This document shows, in pieces, positions 17,078-25,454 of a DNA stretch of 38,337 bases. The stretch comes from CAZMGY01 sp964565945 [NCBI: uncultured bacterium] (GTDB lineage Bacteria > GCA-001730085). The position numbers were made by a program, and so were the translations under genes. The notes under the pieces are model-generated. The model ran no database searches and was not told the origin of the DNA. It saw nothing but the letters and a program-made list of their open reading frames with translations. The stretch is taken from NCBI GenBank assembly GCA_964565945.1, contig CAZMGY010000033.1, forward strand, positions 1 through 38,337, read 5' to 3'. The first letter of the stretch is position 1; the number at the start of each line of letters is the position of its first letter.

Positions 17078-18097
17078 TCATTCTCCCTTGACTTGATCTT
17101 TTGGGGCAGTTTCTTGAGACACTTTTTCTTTAACGGGCTCAGCTGACTCGGTAAAAGCAACTTGTTCTTCGGCTTGTTCTTCACTTGATCCTTTAACCGC
17201 TGTCGCTTGTTGGGCAACTTTTTCCTGAACTTTAGCCACTTTTTCAGCTTCACGATTCTGACGTGCAATGTCGGCAGCTTTTTCTTTAGCCATTTCACGC
17301 TCCTTGCGAATCGCTTCTTTTTCTTTTTGTTCCTTGCGAACAGCTTCTTCAACGGTACGTTTAGCATCTTCTTCAGCCGCAATACGTGCCACTTTTTCGG
17401 CCACTTTTTCAGCATAAACTTGCTTGCCCTGATACGCCGCTTCCGACAAAGCATGCAAAATAAGACATACCGCTTTGATCGAATCATCGTTGATAGGAAT
17501 GCAAATATCAACTTCATTAGGGTTGCAATTAGTGTCCACAAGACCAATCACAGGAATGCCCAAAGCATGGGCTTCTTTAACCGCAATCAACTCCTTATCG
17601 ATATCGACAACCACCAAAAAACCTGGCAGTTGATTCATACTTTGAATACCTTCGAGGTTTCGCTTAAGACGTTCCGCAAGTTTGCGCAACTTTAGGATTT
17701 CTTTTTTAGGACGCAAATGGATCGTACCGTCCTCTTCCATCGCCTCAATATTAGCCAATTTTTGGATACTTTGACGAATAGTTTGATGATTGGTCAGCAT
17801 TCCCCCAAGCCAACGCTCACATACAAAGGGAGAACTCACACGCAAAGCCTCGTCACGCACACTATCACGAGCTTGTTTTTTGGTTCCAACAAACATAACA
17901 TCTTGACCATTCAGCGTAATGTCATATACAAAACGACAAGCTTCATTTAACTTTTGAACCGTTTGGCGCAAATCAATGATATAAACTCCATTGCGTTCAC
18001 TATGGATAAATGGCGCCATTCTGGGATCCCACTTTCGTGTACGATGACCAAAGTGAGCCCCAGCTTCCAACAACTGCTTCATCATTACGCTTGCCAA
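17078..18097 (-). CDS. rpsB: Ribosomal protein S2 with long charged C-terminal extension
   Basis: Residues 1 to about 225 are a standard S2: MKQLLEAGAHFGHRTRKWDP at the start, IHSERNGVYIIDLRQT, the coiled-coil hairpin region, and NQLPGFLVVVDIDKE with LGIPVIGLVDTNCNP. The remaining 110 or so residues are Lys/Glu/Ala-rich, predicted helical, and lengthen the protein to 339 against the usual 230-260. The start is TTG 18097: it has AAGGAGG at correct distance and gives the conserved N-terminus, while the in-frame ATGs four and five codons later are too far from the Shine-Dalgarno. S2 anchors S1 and the mRNA platform on the 30S subunit. Confidence 0.96.
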   Translation of the reverse strand: MASVMMKQLLEAGAHFGHRTRKWDPRMAPFIHSERNGVYIIDLRQTVQKLNEACRFVYDITLNGQDVMFVGTKKQARDSVRDEALRVSSPFVCERWLGGMLTNHQTIRQSIQKLANIEAMEEDGTIHLRPKKEILKLRKLAERLKRNLEGIQSMNQLPGFLVVVDIDKELIAVKEAHALGIPVIGLVDTNCNPNEVDICIPINDDSIKAVCLILHALSEAAYQGKQVYAEKVAEKVARIAAEEDAKRTVEEAVRKEQKEKEAIRKEREMAKEKAADIARQNREAEKVAKVQEKVAQQATAVKGSSEEQAEEQVAFTESAEPVKEKVSQETAPKDQVKGE

Positions 18098-18165
18098 GAC
18101 GACCCTCCTTCAAATAAAATTTCTCTAATACTAATACTTAATCAATTGCTTCAAAAGATTTATAT

Positions 18166-18194
18166 ACTCTATCAAAGAGAGAGCATTTCGTCAA
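18166..18194 (-). promoter_or_regulatory. Putative promoter of the rpsB-tsf-pyrH-frr unit
   Basis: Minus strand TTGACG (18194-18189), a 17-base spacer and TAGAGT (18171-18166, 4 of 6 matches). Transcription would begin near 18159, leaving a leader of roughly 60 bases. The -10 box is weak; TATATA at 18166-18161 is an alternative with poor spacing. Confidence 0.4.
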
Positions 18195-18222
18195 TCTCAA
18201 AAATCCATCACAGAGGAATGAT

Positions 18223-19578
18223 TCAAATGCGTCGGTAACGCCATTCTTGGGTAAAAAACAAAGCCGCCGTGCTACCCGCCTGAAACAACGACGCCAGCAT
18301 AATGGCCCACCAAATGCCATACACACCCATCTCCCAAAAATGGGTATAGAACAAAACCAAAGGAATCTGAATAAACCAAAGACAAACAGCATTAATTGTT
18401 ATAGCTGAGGAAGTATCCCCAGCGCCATTCAAAGCACGTCCCAACACAAAACCCACACCCAACACAAAGTAAGGAATGGTGCTCACTTTCAGATAGTCCA
18501 TGCCTAGACGGATCACTTCGAAATCGTTTGTAAACAAGCCCATAATCTTTTGCGGCCAAGCCACATAGATCAAAGCTACAATTTGCATGATCACAGCATT
18601 GTAAAAGGCTGGCAACAAAGCACTCTGCATCGCCATGGTCTGACGCTGTGCCCCTAAATGCTGGCCAATCAAAATCGAGGCCGCCGCACCCAAACCAAAA
18701 CCCGGCATCATGGCAATATTAAGCAATTTGATTCCTATCCCATACGCTGCTACGGCTTTATAGCCAAACTGCCCCACAATTACAACCATTAATAAGGCCA
18801 TCCCGCAACGCATGCTCATATGAATCGAACCAGGAATACCTACTTTTAATATACGCATCATAATACCAAAATTCAGTTTTAACGTAGTCCATTTAAGATG
18901 AATCTTTTTATTAGAGTTCACAAACGCATACATACAAACCAAAGTCCCTAAACTTCGCGAAATCACCGTCGCCAAGGCCGCACCCTCGATACCCATACCT
19001 TCCAAGCGTCCACCACCAAAAATAAGCACAGGATCCAAAAAAAAGTTGACACAGGTCGCCAACACCGTTGCATACATAGGCGTTTTCAAATCGCTGGCTC
19101 CTTGCAAAATATAGATGCTTAAAAACATAAAAAAGAGAACAAACGAACCATAGAAAGAAATTTTCAAATAAGAAGTGGTAAGAGCTGCGGTGGGGGGATC
19201 GGCACCTAACAGCAATAGGGCTGGCTCGATATAAAAACAACCCAGAACAGCTATCAATAAAACAACCCCTGTGCCCAAAATAAAGGAATGCCAAGCCGTA
19301 CGACTGGCCTCTTCATAATCACGAGCCCCCACACAATGCGCCACAATAGCGCTAGTTCCAATTGCAATCCCCACAATAGCTGTGCTTAAGACCATAAGCA
19401 CATCGCTCGCCCAAGAAATAGCTGCGAGCTCCTGCACTCCTAAACGCCCAATCCAAAACATATCGACCGCATGAAAAAGTGTCTGCAAAACATGGCACAA
19501 AATCATAGGCCACGCCACGGTCAAGACCTGGCGACGCACCACAGCCTTCTGTTTTTTCTTATAGGCTCGTTTGACCAT
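18223..19578 (-). CDS. MATE-family multidrug/cation exporter
   Basis: Encodes 451 residues with about twelve hydrophobic segments in two similar halves, the architecture of MATE antiporters of the NorM/DinF type, which export cationic compounds in exchange for Na+ or H+. Typical features are VAWPMILCHVLQTLFHAVDM (first helix), FWIGRLGVQELAA, the loop VAHCVGARDYEEA, and the equivalent second-half GQHLGAQRQTM. Substrate cannot be told from sequence. It starts eight bases after the secreted-protein gene and is the last gene of the rnc unit; the rpsB promoter follows it. The N-terminus KRAYKKKQKAVVRRQ is strongly basic and cytoplasmic. Confidence 0.92.
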   Translation of the reverse strand: MVKRAYKKKQKAVVRRQVLTVAWPMILCHVLQTLFHAVDMFWIGRLGVQELAAISWASDVLMVLSTAIVGIAIGTSAIVAHCVGARDYEEASRTAWHSFILGTGVVLLIAVLGCFYIEPALLLLGADPPTAALTTSYLKISFYGSFVLFFMFLSIYILQGASDLKTPMYATVLATCVNFFLDPVLIFGGGRLEGMGIEGAALATVISRSLGTLVCMYAFVNSNKKIHLKWTTLKLNFGIMMRILKVGIPGSIHMSMRCGMALLMVVIVGQFGYKAVAAYGIGIKLLNIAMMPGFGLGAAASILIGQHLGAQRQTMAMQSALLPAFYNAVIMQIVALIYVAWPQKIMGLFTNDFEVIRLGMDYLKVSTIPYFVLGVGFVLGRALNGAGDTSSAITINAVCLWFIQIPLVLFYTHFWEMGVYGIWWAIMLASLFQAGSTAALFFTQEWRYRRI

Positions 19579-19586
19579 GTCGCAGA

Positions 19587-20135
19587 TTACTCATCGCTCA
19601 TCCGGCGAGCAAAGGTGACCAACTTGTCCCAATAACTCCGCGTGACTTCATAGCCTTGATCCAACTGTGACGAACTCTGGACCAGGGTTTTAACTGCTTC
19701 GAAATCGACTTTATGCCCCAAGGCCTTTTTCATTTTTTGAAACTGATCTTTACGGCAAACAAATAAATATTGCAACTCAATGCTCACATAGTCTTCGAAC
19801 ATTTGAATATTTTCCACATAGGCACCCTGGACAAATCCGTCTTCCTGAGAAAGCTGATACACCTGATCCAAGTAGGGACGCAATACATCGATATGCTTGC
19901 TCATCTCGAGCATTCCTTGGTGCACTGCCAAGCGCTTGGCCATCATCTGATTGATGCGATCTGTTTTAATGGGATAGGGATATTCGGCTTGTCCTGTGAC
20001 CACAAATATTCCCTGGTAAGACTGCCCACCTTCTGGCACAATAACAATTTTCGGCTTTACTTTCGCAGCCATAAGGGACGTGCTAACCATAAACACCATC
20101 ACGATCATCGCCATCTGGTTAATCCATCGAAACAT
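19587..20135 (-). CDS. Secreted protein of unknown function
   Basis: Encodes 182 residues from ATG 20135, which overlaps the rnc stop (TGATG) and has GAGGAG in front; an in-frame TTG lies one codon upstream. Residues 1-23 are a signal peptide (hydrophobic IVMVFMVSTSLMAA). The mature part contains VVTGQAEYPYPIKTDR, then MAKRLAVHQGMLEMSKHID and a region rich in aromatic residues. The MAxRLA..GMLEMSK layout recalls the LPP20/FlgP-like family of small envelope proteins, but I am not confident. There is no lipobox. Translational coupling to rnc and proximity to the MATE gene show co-transcription, not shared function. Confidence 0.7.
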   Translation of the reverse strand: MFRWINQMAMIVMVFMVSTSLMAAKVKPKIVIVPEGGQSYQGIFVVTGQAEYPYPIKTDRINQMMAKRLAVHQGMLEMSKHIDVLRPYLDQVYQLSQEDGFVQGAYVENIQMFEDYVSIELQYLFVCRKDQFQKMKKALGHKVDFEAVKTLVQSSSQLDQGYEVTRSYWDKLVTFARRMSDE

Positions 20136-20836
20136 CAACTGTTCTCCTCAAGCTTCAATGATTTCAATTTTGTCCACAACTTATGAGCAGCATTCTTCTG
20201 AGCTTCCTTTTTATTGACACCATGCCCTTGGGCCTTATATTTTTGCCCCGTAGACACCTGTGCCACAAATATTTTTTGATGTTCTTCCCCACTCTCGACC
20301 ACAATCTTATACTTAGGAACCACACCCAAGAGGCATTGCGACAACTCCTGAAGACACCCTTTGTAATTGGTATGAACGTCCCCCAAATCCTTATCCACAA
20401 TCAAAGGGTAAAACCAACGACGAATCAACTTTTTCGCCTCTTCGTACCCCCCATCGAGAAAAATAGCACCAATCAGAGCCTCTAGCAAATCCGAAAGCAG
20501 TGAATCTTGATCGCGACTTTCCTGCTGACGTTTGCCTCCCGACAGGAGCAAGTAGAACCCCAAATTAAAATCTCGTGCCAGTGCAGCCAAGGACTTCTGA
20601 TTGACCAACGACGACCGATACTTCGATAAAAACCCTTCTTGTTGCTTGGGAAATTTGCGATAAATAAGCTCCGCAATCACAAGATCCAAAACAGCATCCC
20701 CCAAAAACTCCAAACGCTGATTATCCTTGAGATTGTTTTCATGCCCATAAGATCGATGAACCAAGGCCATTTTCAGCAGAGACACCTTGTGAAATCGATA
20801 CTTTAGGAGTTTTTGCAAGCCCTCTATATTTTGCAT
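20135..20836 (-). CDS. rnc: Ribonuclease III
   Basis: Encodes 233 residues, the usual size. RNase III cuts double-stranded RNA in rRNA processing and mRNA turnover. The catalytic signature is QRLEFLGDAVLDL (40-52) with the metal-binding Glu and Asp residues, and DLLEALIGAIFLDGGYEEA follows. A double-stranded-RNA-binding domain occupies about 155-228 (NYKGCLQELSQ...; GVNKKEAQKNAAHKLW). I chose ATG 20836 because GAGGTG precedes it at proper distance and the family N-terminus begins there; a longer in-frame extension to 21004 runs through the promoter and into the neighbouring gene. Confidence 0.96.
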   Translation of the reverse strand: MQNIEGLQKLLKYRFHKVSLLKMALVHRSYGHENNLKDNQRLEFLGDAVLDLVIAELIYRKFPKQQEGFLSKYRSSLVNQKSLAALARDFNLGFYLLLSGGKRQQESRDQDSLLSDLLEALIGAIFLDGGYEEAKKLIRRWFYPLIVDKDLGDVHTNYKGCLQELSQCLLGVVPKYKIVVESGEEHQKIFVAQVSTGQKYKAQGHGVNKKEAQKNAAHKLWTKLKSLKLEENS

Positions 20837-20864
20837 ACACACCTCAACGCTGACAAGTGGTCCA

Positions 20865-20894
20865 ATTATAGCATAGGAGAAACAGAGATTGCAA
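20865..20894 (-). promoter_or_regulatory. Putative sigma-70 promoter of rnc
   Basis: Minus strand TTGCAA (20894-20889), an 18-base spacer and a perfect TATAAT (20870-20865). It sits in the 64 bases between the end of the upstream membrane-protein gene and the rnc start, leaving a leader of about 20 bases with the GAGGTG ribosome site. Confidence 0.6.
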
Positions 20895-20900
20895 AGAAGG

Positions 20901-22574
20901 CTACAGGTCCGCTTTGGGCCAAATAATCGGCCAAGACAAGGCCTCTCTATGGGCATATTGGCGATCAAACGGATGCCCCCCCACACCATCCCACTCAGAC
21001 ACAATCACTTGGTCGCCCCACGACATGGGCGACTGGCTCAATAAATGATAAGACCCTTTCGAATGAAGTAACTCTGAGCGATACGCCCACTTTTGGGGCC
21101 ATGCATCCCGATAGCGTTGCCAGTACTTCGGCTCCACCAGCCAGTAGTCGGCGTTAGGATGTAGCTGAGTGATCAATTGGCGACAAAGATCCTCTTGGGA
21201 TGGATTCAGGTCATAGGCACCTATCACAGGGCGATGAAACAGTAGTCTTGCCACTGGAGGCTCCCCAAAAGACGCAATGGTGGCATCCTCGGGCAAGGTT
21301 TCGCGCACCCAAATAGCCACATCTTTATGAACTGGCTGAGGCCGATGCACATAACCATTAACAGGTTTAACCATAAATCCAGGATACGCCCGCCCTCGGT
21401 GATAAACACCTTCGAAGGTGAGCCACAGCATCTCGCAAACGATTAGGGCGCACACACTGTAAAAGGCGATCCGTTTGATCCGTACAGGCTGACTCCACCT
21501 CCAAAGAGCTTCTAAACTTAACAGAACCAAAGGCACCGTCGCCATCACCATGTAACAACGAGCACTCACCCCAGCCGTAATCGTGCGATCGACCATAAAC
21601 ATCCACGGAAAACCATAGGCCAACACCATCACCATCCAAATAGCTTTCATCTTTTTATACCAACACAGGCAAATCCCATAAGCCAGCCCCAATGGTGCCA
21701 ACAAAGTCAATATCCATCCGTAGCTTTGCCGAAAGTCCTTGAAGGTTTGAGTAAGATAGTTCGCCCAAATCACATTTTTTTCCAAGTTATGCCCTATAAA
21801 GCCATATTCCATATGACCTTGAAAACTAAAGTAAACAAACGCCAAGGCAATAGGCGCAAAAGTCGCACAGGGCCACAACAAAGCCAGCTTAGGAAAGTTT
21901 TCTTTAAAAAGACTCCACGCTTTACCCCAGTGGCCCCAAGCAAACAACACCACGGCAGAGAAGGTAACCACCATCATCATAGGAAATTGACTGTCACAAA
22001 TCACATAACCAGCCAAACAGAACATAGCGGCATGCACTCGTCGACGCTTAGTAAACCCTTCCTCCATGCTAACCCAAAGAAACAACAGGTAATTAATGAG
22101 CAAGCAAAACGAAAGATGCCAATTCAGATTTGACCTTGCTGTCGATATCAACACAGGTGAAAGCCCCACCACTAAGGTCAAAATAAATGCCACATGCTCC
22201 AGGTGCCTGCGATTCAAAAATAGATACACATGTGCCATCGTGAGAGAAGCCATAACAAGATAGGGCAAAAATACCGTAACTTCGGTGATAGAAAATCCCA
22301 AAATAGACATCACAGCAATAGACGCCGCGCTAAACACCAAATGACCATAGCCCCAACCAAAGTTAATCACATAGGTTATATTTTTTAGAGTTTCCGACCA
22401 AGAGTTGAAAGAAAAAAGATCAATCAACTTAAGCGAATCCAATAAAAATCCAACCTGATCACCGCTGGTCTGAAAAACACTAACCTCTGACAATGTAAAC
22501 CAGCGAGCCATAAAACAGATCACCACAACAGCAAAGATATAAATGTTTTTATTCGTTGAATTCATAGTGTTCAT
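20901..22574 (-). CDS. Polytopic membrane protein, resembling GT39/ArnT-like glycosyltransferases
   Basis: About 557 residues. Ten or more hydrophobic segments fill residues 10 to about 410, followed by a soluble C-terminal domain of about 150 residues (WVRETLPEDATIASFGEPPV; QLHPNADYWLVEPKYWQRY). This plan, a multispanning body plus a periplasmic C-terminal domain, is that of lipid-linked-sugar glycosyltransferases of the GT-C fold. However I do not see a clear catalytic Asp/Glu motif in the first loop, so the call is structural only. Start is uncertain: ATG 22574 or ATG 22565, both overlapping the end of the upstream cysteine-cluster gene, suggest translational coupling; an ORF extension to 22637 overlaps further. 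Confidence 0.7.
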   Translation of the reverse strand: MNTMNSTNKNIYIFAVVVICFMARWFTLSEVSVFQTSGDQVGFLLDSLKLIDLFSFNSWSETLKNITYVINFGWGYGHLVFSAASIAVMSILGFSITEVTVFLPYLVMASLTMAHVYLFLNRRHLEHVAFILTLVVGLSPVLISTARSNLNWHLSFCLLINYLLFLWVSMEEGFTKRRRVHAAMFCLAGYVICDSQFPMMMVVTFSAVVLFAWGHWGKAWSLFKENFPKLALLWPCATFAPIALAFVYFSFQGHMEYGFIGHNLEKNVIWANYLTQTFKDFRQSYGWILTLLAPLGLAYGICLCWYKKMKAIWMVMVLAYGFPWMFMVDRTITAGVSARCYMVMATVPLVLLSLEALWRWSQPVRIKRIAFYSVCALIVCEMLWLTFEGVYHRGRAYPGFMVKPVNGYVHRPQPVHKDVAIWVRETLPEDATIASFGEPPVARLLFHRPVIGAYDLNPSQEDLCRQLITQLHPNADYWLVEPKYWQRYRDAWPQKWAYRSELLHSKGSYHLLSQSPMSWGDQVIVSEWDGVGGHPFDRQYAHREALSWPIIWPKADL

Positions 22575-22941
22575 GAACATAACGCTCGAGATCTTCCAAA
22601 GAGCTAAAAAAATGCTCCTGATGCATTTCGCCTTCACTCATATGACAATTAACCTCGCCCCTTTCATCGTTGCCGTAATCACGACACATCTGAGGACGAC
22701 GTTCATACACAATGCAACGATTATTTTGCGCCAAGTAGCGACAACGGCTTTTGATTTCTAAAAACCATTCCCCTTCTTCCACATAAACCGTGGTCCCTTC
22801 ATGAGCGACGTACCACTTGATGTTTTCAAAATCTTCTTTGTCCTCGGGCGTATCAATTTGCAAGGCATAATAATGACAACAAATCGCGGGACACATATGA
22901 CATGGTGGAGATTGGACTGCTACAGAACTCACCTCACTCAT
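22549..22941 (-). CDS. YkgJ-like Fe-S/zinc cysteine-cluster protein
   Basis: Encodes 130 residues. The N-terminal CHMCPAICCHYYALQ and the later KSRCRYLAQNNRCIVYERRP, then QMCRDYGND, give the spaced cysteines (CxxCxxxCC ... C ... C ... C) of the YkgJ/UPF0153 family, thought to coordinate a metal cluster; the biochemical function is not established. Its ATG follows the HD-GYP gene stop by three bases, and its 3' end overlaps the membrane-protein gene, so the three form one transcription unit. The C-terminal third is acidic and His/Glu-rich (SEGEMHQEHFFSSLEDLERY). Confidence 0.85.
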   Translation of the reverse strand: MSEVSSVAVQSPPCHMCPAICCHYYALQIDTPEDKEDFENIKWYVAHEGTTVYVEEGEWFLEIKSRCRYLAQNNRCIVYERRPQMCRDYGNDERGEVNCHMSEGEMHQEHFFSSLEDLERYVHEHYEFNE

Positions 22942-22944
22942 AGG

Positions 22945-23964
22945 CTAACTCGCATCTTTATTCGCTTCAAAAATAGCATAGAGCTCATCCAAACTTTCGT
23001 AGGCGATTTTGCCTAAATTCGGATCAAAATGACGTCCAATTTCACTCAACATGATTTTTTCAACTTTTTCACGAGGAAAAGGTGGTTTATAGACACGCTC
23101 GTTGACCAAAGCATCAAAAACATCGGCAATAGCCACCAAGCGAGCTTCAACAGGAATTTCTTCACCTTTGAGCCCTTCTGGATAACCTGTCCCTGTCCAG
23201 CGCTCGTGATGAAATAACGCAATATTTTGAGCGATGGGACTCATCCCAACCGATTTTAAAATGTCGTAACCAATTTTGGCGTGCGTTTTCATCACCGCCC
23301 ATTCTTGGGGATTCAAGCGCCCAGGTTTTTTAAGAATATCATCGGGCATTCCAATTTTACCCACATCATGCAAGGGAGCATAGCGTTCAATTTCGGCAAT
23401 AAACTCCTCGGGTAAACCATGCCGCTCTCCCATTAAGCGGGAATACAGACCTAAGCGTTGCATATGGCTTCCAGTGTCATCATCGTTGTACAAATTAGCC
23501 TGCTCTAATGCAGCAATGATCCCATCGGTCAGTTTATTGATCTCGGTATAAATCTCTTCGAGTGGTGTTTTTAAATGCTGGCGCAACTCTTTCTCTTTAA
23601 GAGATCGTCCCAACTGATTACGAAACGTAGCTATCTTTTGCAAATCCTCAGGCACAATATCTTTGAAATCAACAATCTTAACATGAGCCCGCCTAAGATC
23701 TGACTCTTCATCGGCCTGGCGAATCAAGCCCAAGGGCTGGATCAAGTTGCAATGTAAATACTTCATAATGCTCAAATAGATCGCAACCGACATCAATAAA
23801 AAAACGGTAAAAAGAATCAGAGTTAAGGTTAAAGACTGAGAAGCTCCCTCAACAACAAAGCCTATTTGCCAAAGACAAATCACCAGAAATGCACTCAGGC
23901 TAAATAAAAAAACACGGAAACACACCCCCCAGCCCAGGGTTTCCTTTAGTTGCTTTTGTTTCAT
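22945..23964 (-). CDS. Membrane-bound HD-GYP domain protein, likely c-di-GMP phosphodiesterase
   Basis: Encodes 339 residues. Two transmembrane segments (about 17-36 and 44-66) are followed by a short helical linker and an HD-GYP domain (about 145-330). Key residues: His167 in GSHMQRLGLYSR, the HD pair at 199-200 in PLHDVGKIGMPDDILKKPG, His225 region MKTHAKIGYDIL, HH at 252-253 and the GYP motif at 260-262 in WTGTGYPEGLKG. The usual W(D/N)GxGYP has Thr in place of Asp/Asn at 257. HD-GYP enzymes hydrolyse cyclic di-GMP; whether this one is active is not shown. It lies next to the pilus/secretion genes but has its own promoter. Confidence 0.92.
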   Translation of the reverse strand: MKQKQLKETLGWGVCFRVFLFSLSAFLVICLWQIGFVVEGASQSLTLTLILFTVFLLMSVAIYLSIMKYLHCNLIQPLGLIRQADEESDLRRAHVKIVDFKDIVPEDLQKIATFRNQLGRSLKEKELRQHLKTPLEEIYTEINKLTDGIIAALEQANLYNDDDTGSHMQRLGLYSRLMGERHGLPEEFIAEIERYAPLHDVGKIGMPDDILKKPGRLNPQEWAVMKTHAKIGYDILKSVGMSPIAQNIALFHHERWTGTGYPEGLKGEEIPVEARLVAIADVFDALVNERVYKPPFPREKVEKIMLSEIGRHFDPNLGKIAYESLDELYAIFEANKDAS

Positions 23965-24035
23965 GAATCACTCAACCCCACATAGAATAACGCAACCATT
24001 GTATCATTTTTGAAAACAAAACAAAAATCTGAAAG

Positions 24036-24064
24036 ATTATACACTTACTAAGAACAAGGGTCAA
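24036..24064 (-). promoter_or_regulatory. Putative sigma-70 promoter of the HD-GYP unit
   Basis: Minus strand TTGACC (24064-24059), 17-base spacer, perfect TATAAT (24041-24036). The predicted leader to ATG 23964 is about 65 bases. The rest of the 238-base gap between gspF and this gene shows no convincing gene or clear terminator; a GC-rich stretch near 24140-24165 could fold weakly. Confidence 0.65.
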
Positions 24065-24202
24065 AACAGTGTTGATGTTTTGCACGTTGCTTGCTGAAGG
24101 TTCAGTGAGAGAAGAATCAAAGGTTCGGTCGGCCCCTCCCCTTAAGAGGAAAAGAATCAACCACTTTGTTATACTAAAAAACAAATTAAAGTCCAATGAT
24201 TA

Positions 24203-25447
24203 TTACTGACCTAAGGCATTCATCATGCTCACAAGAGGCAAGAACATTGCCACCACAATAAATCCTACAAGCAGAGCTAAAAAGACGATCAAAGCTGGTT
24301 CAATTAGCTTTGTCATTGTTTCAATCATATTTTTAACATCTTCTTCATAGAGATTAGCCACCTTGAGAAACATTTTGTCCAACTGACCTGACTCTTCACC
24401 CACATCGACCATATTAACCATGATCTGAGGAAAAGCCTTAATGGTCTCCATCGATTCAGACACCGAACTCCCTTCACGCACCTGAACTTGAACCGATTCG
24501 ATAGCACACACAAACACTTGGTTGGTGGCTGCTGTTTTGGAAATATCAAAGGCCTGCAAAATAGGCACTCCACTTTGCAACAAGGTTCCCATTAAACGCG
24601 AAAATCGAACCACTTCAATATTTTCCAAAAAATCTCCCCAAAAAGGAATTTTAAGACACACACCATCCCACACATAGAGAACCCAACTTAAGCGCATTGC
24701 CAAGCGTATCACAATAACCAACCCAATAAATCCGCCCACAATCCATAGAAAATAATTTTTAACAAGATAACTCGACATCAATAGCAAACGCGTCGCATAG
24801 GGCAATTCAACCTTAAGCTCACTAAAGAGCAATTGAAACTTAGGAATCACAAAAAGCAACAAAACAAACACCACAAACACGGCCGCCATCAAAATCATCG
24901 CAGGATAAAACATGGCATGGGTCACACGCTTACGGAACCAATGGGCTTGCTCAAAAAATTCTGCCAAACGCTCTAGAACAATCGATAAAACCCCTCCAAT
25001 TTCACCCGCCCTAACCATGCTAATGTACAGGCGATTAAAGGTCGCTGGATAACAACTCATCGACTGCGACAACATTTCTCCCGAAGAAATATCCATCTCC
25101 ATTCGCCCAACAATATAGCCCATCGCCGCCACCTTCTTTTGCTCTTTGAGAACTTTAAGAGAACGCAACAACGGCAAACCAGCATCGAGCAAAGTGGCTA
25201 ACTTACGCGTAAACATAAACACATCTTTGCGCGAAGTAGTACGAACTTGAAACAAAGGCATTTTTTTCACATTGAGATACAAGGCTTTGGCCGAACCTCT
25301 CTTTTTGTCAGCTATTGTGCTTATGCTCATCACATAAAGGCCTTCTTCGCGAATTTTCAAACGAGCGACCTCTTCGCTGAGACCCTCCACTTCTCGGGTG
25401 CTTTCGCCCCCCTTCTTATCAACAACTTTTACGATATATTTTGGCAT
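24203..25447 (-). CDS. gspF: GspF/PilC inner-membrane platform protein
   Basis: Encodes 414 residues, normal for the family that anchors the assembly ATPase in type II secretion and type IV pilus machines. Two T2SSF domains are visible: FTRKLATLLDAGLPLLRSLK (about 78-97) with the first loop, and RFSRLMGTLLQSGVPILQAF (about 280-300), each preceding membrane helices, with three transmembrane segments in all (about 175-195, 225-245, 380-402). An N-terminal degraded domain with Y-V-K-V... and VEGLSEEVARLKIREEG precedes them. The gene begins seven bases after gspE2. Whether it serves pili or secretion cannot be decided without pseudopilin genes. Confidence 0.95.
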   Translation of the reverse strand: MPKYIVKVVDKKGGESTREVEGLSEEVARLKIREEGLYVMSISTIADKKRGSAKALYLNVKKMPLFQVRTTSRKDVFMFTRKLATLLDAGLPLLRSLKVLKEQKKVAAMGYIVGRMEMDISSGEMLSQSMSCYPATFNRLYISMVRAGEIGGVLSIVLERLAEFFEQAHWFRKRVTHAMFYPAMILMAAVFVVFVLLLFVIPKFQLLFSELKVELPYATRLLLMSSYLVKNYFLWIVGGFIGLVIVIRLAMRLSWVLYVWDGVCLKIPFWGDFLENIEVVRFSRLMGTLLQSGVPILQAFDISKTAATNQVFVCAIESVQVQVREGSSVSESMETIKAFPQIMVNMVDVGEESGQLDKMFLKVANLYEEDVKNMIETMTKLIEPALIVFLALLVGFIVVAMFLPLVSMMNALGQ

Positions 25448-25454
25448 ACGAATT

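Noticed and set aside
17207-17695. Long plus-strand and alternative minus-strand frames across rpsB
   Set aside because: They are shadows of the low-complexity Lys/Glu-rich tail and the core of the S2 gene.
23972-24196. 74-residue minus-strand frame between gspF and the HD-GYP gene
   Set aside because: It overlaps the HD-GYP promoter, has no ribosome site and no protein-like pattern beyond a chance hydrophobic run.
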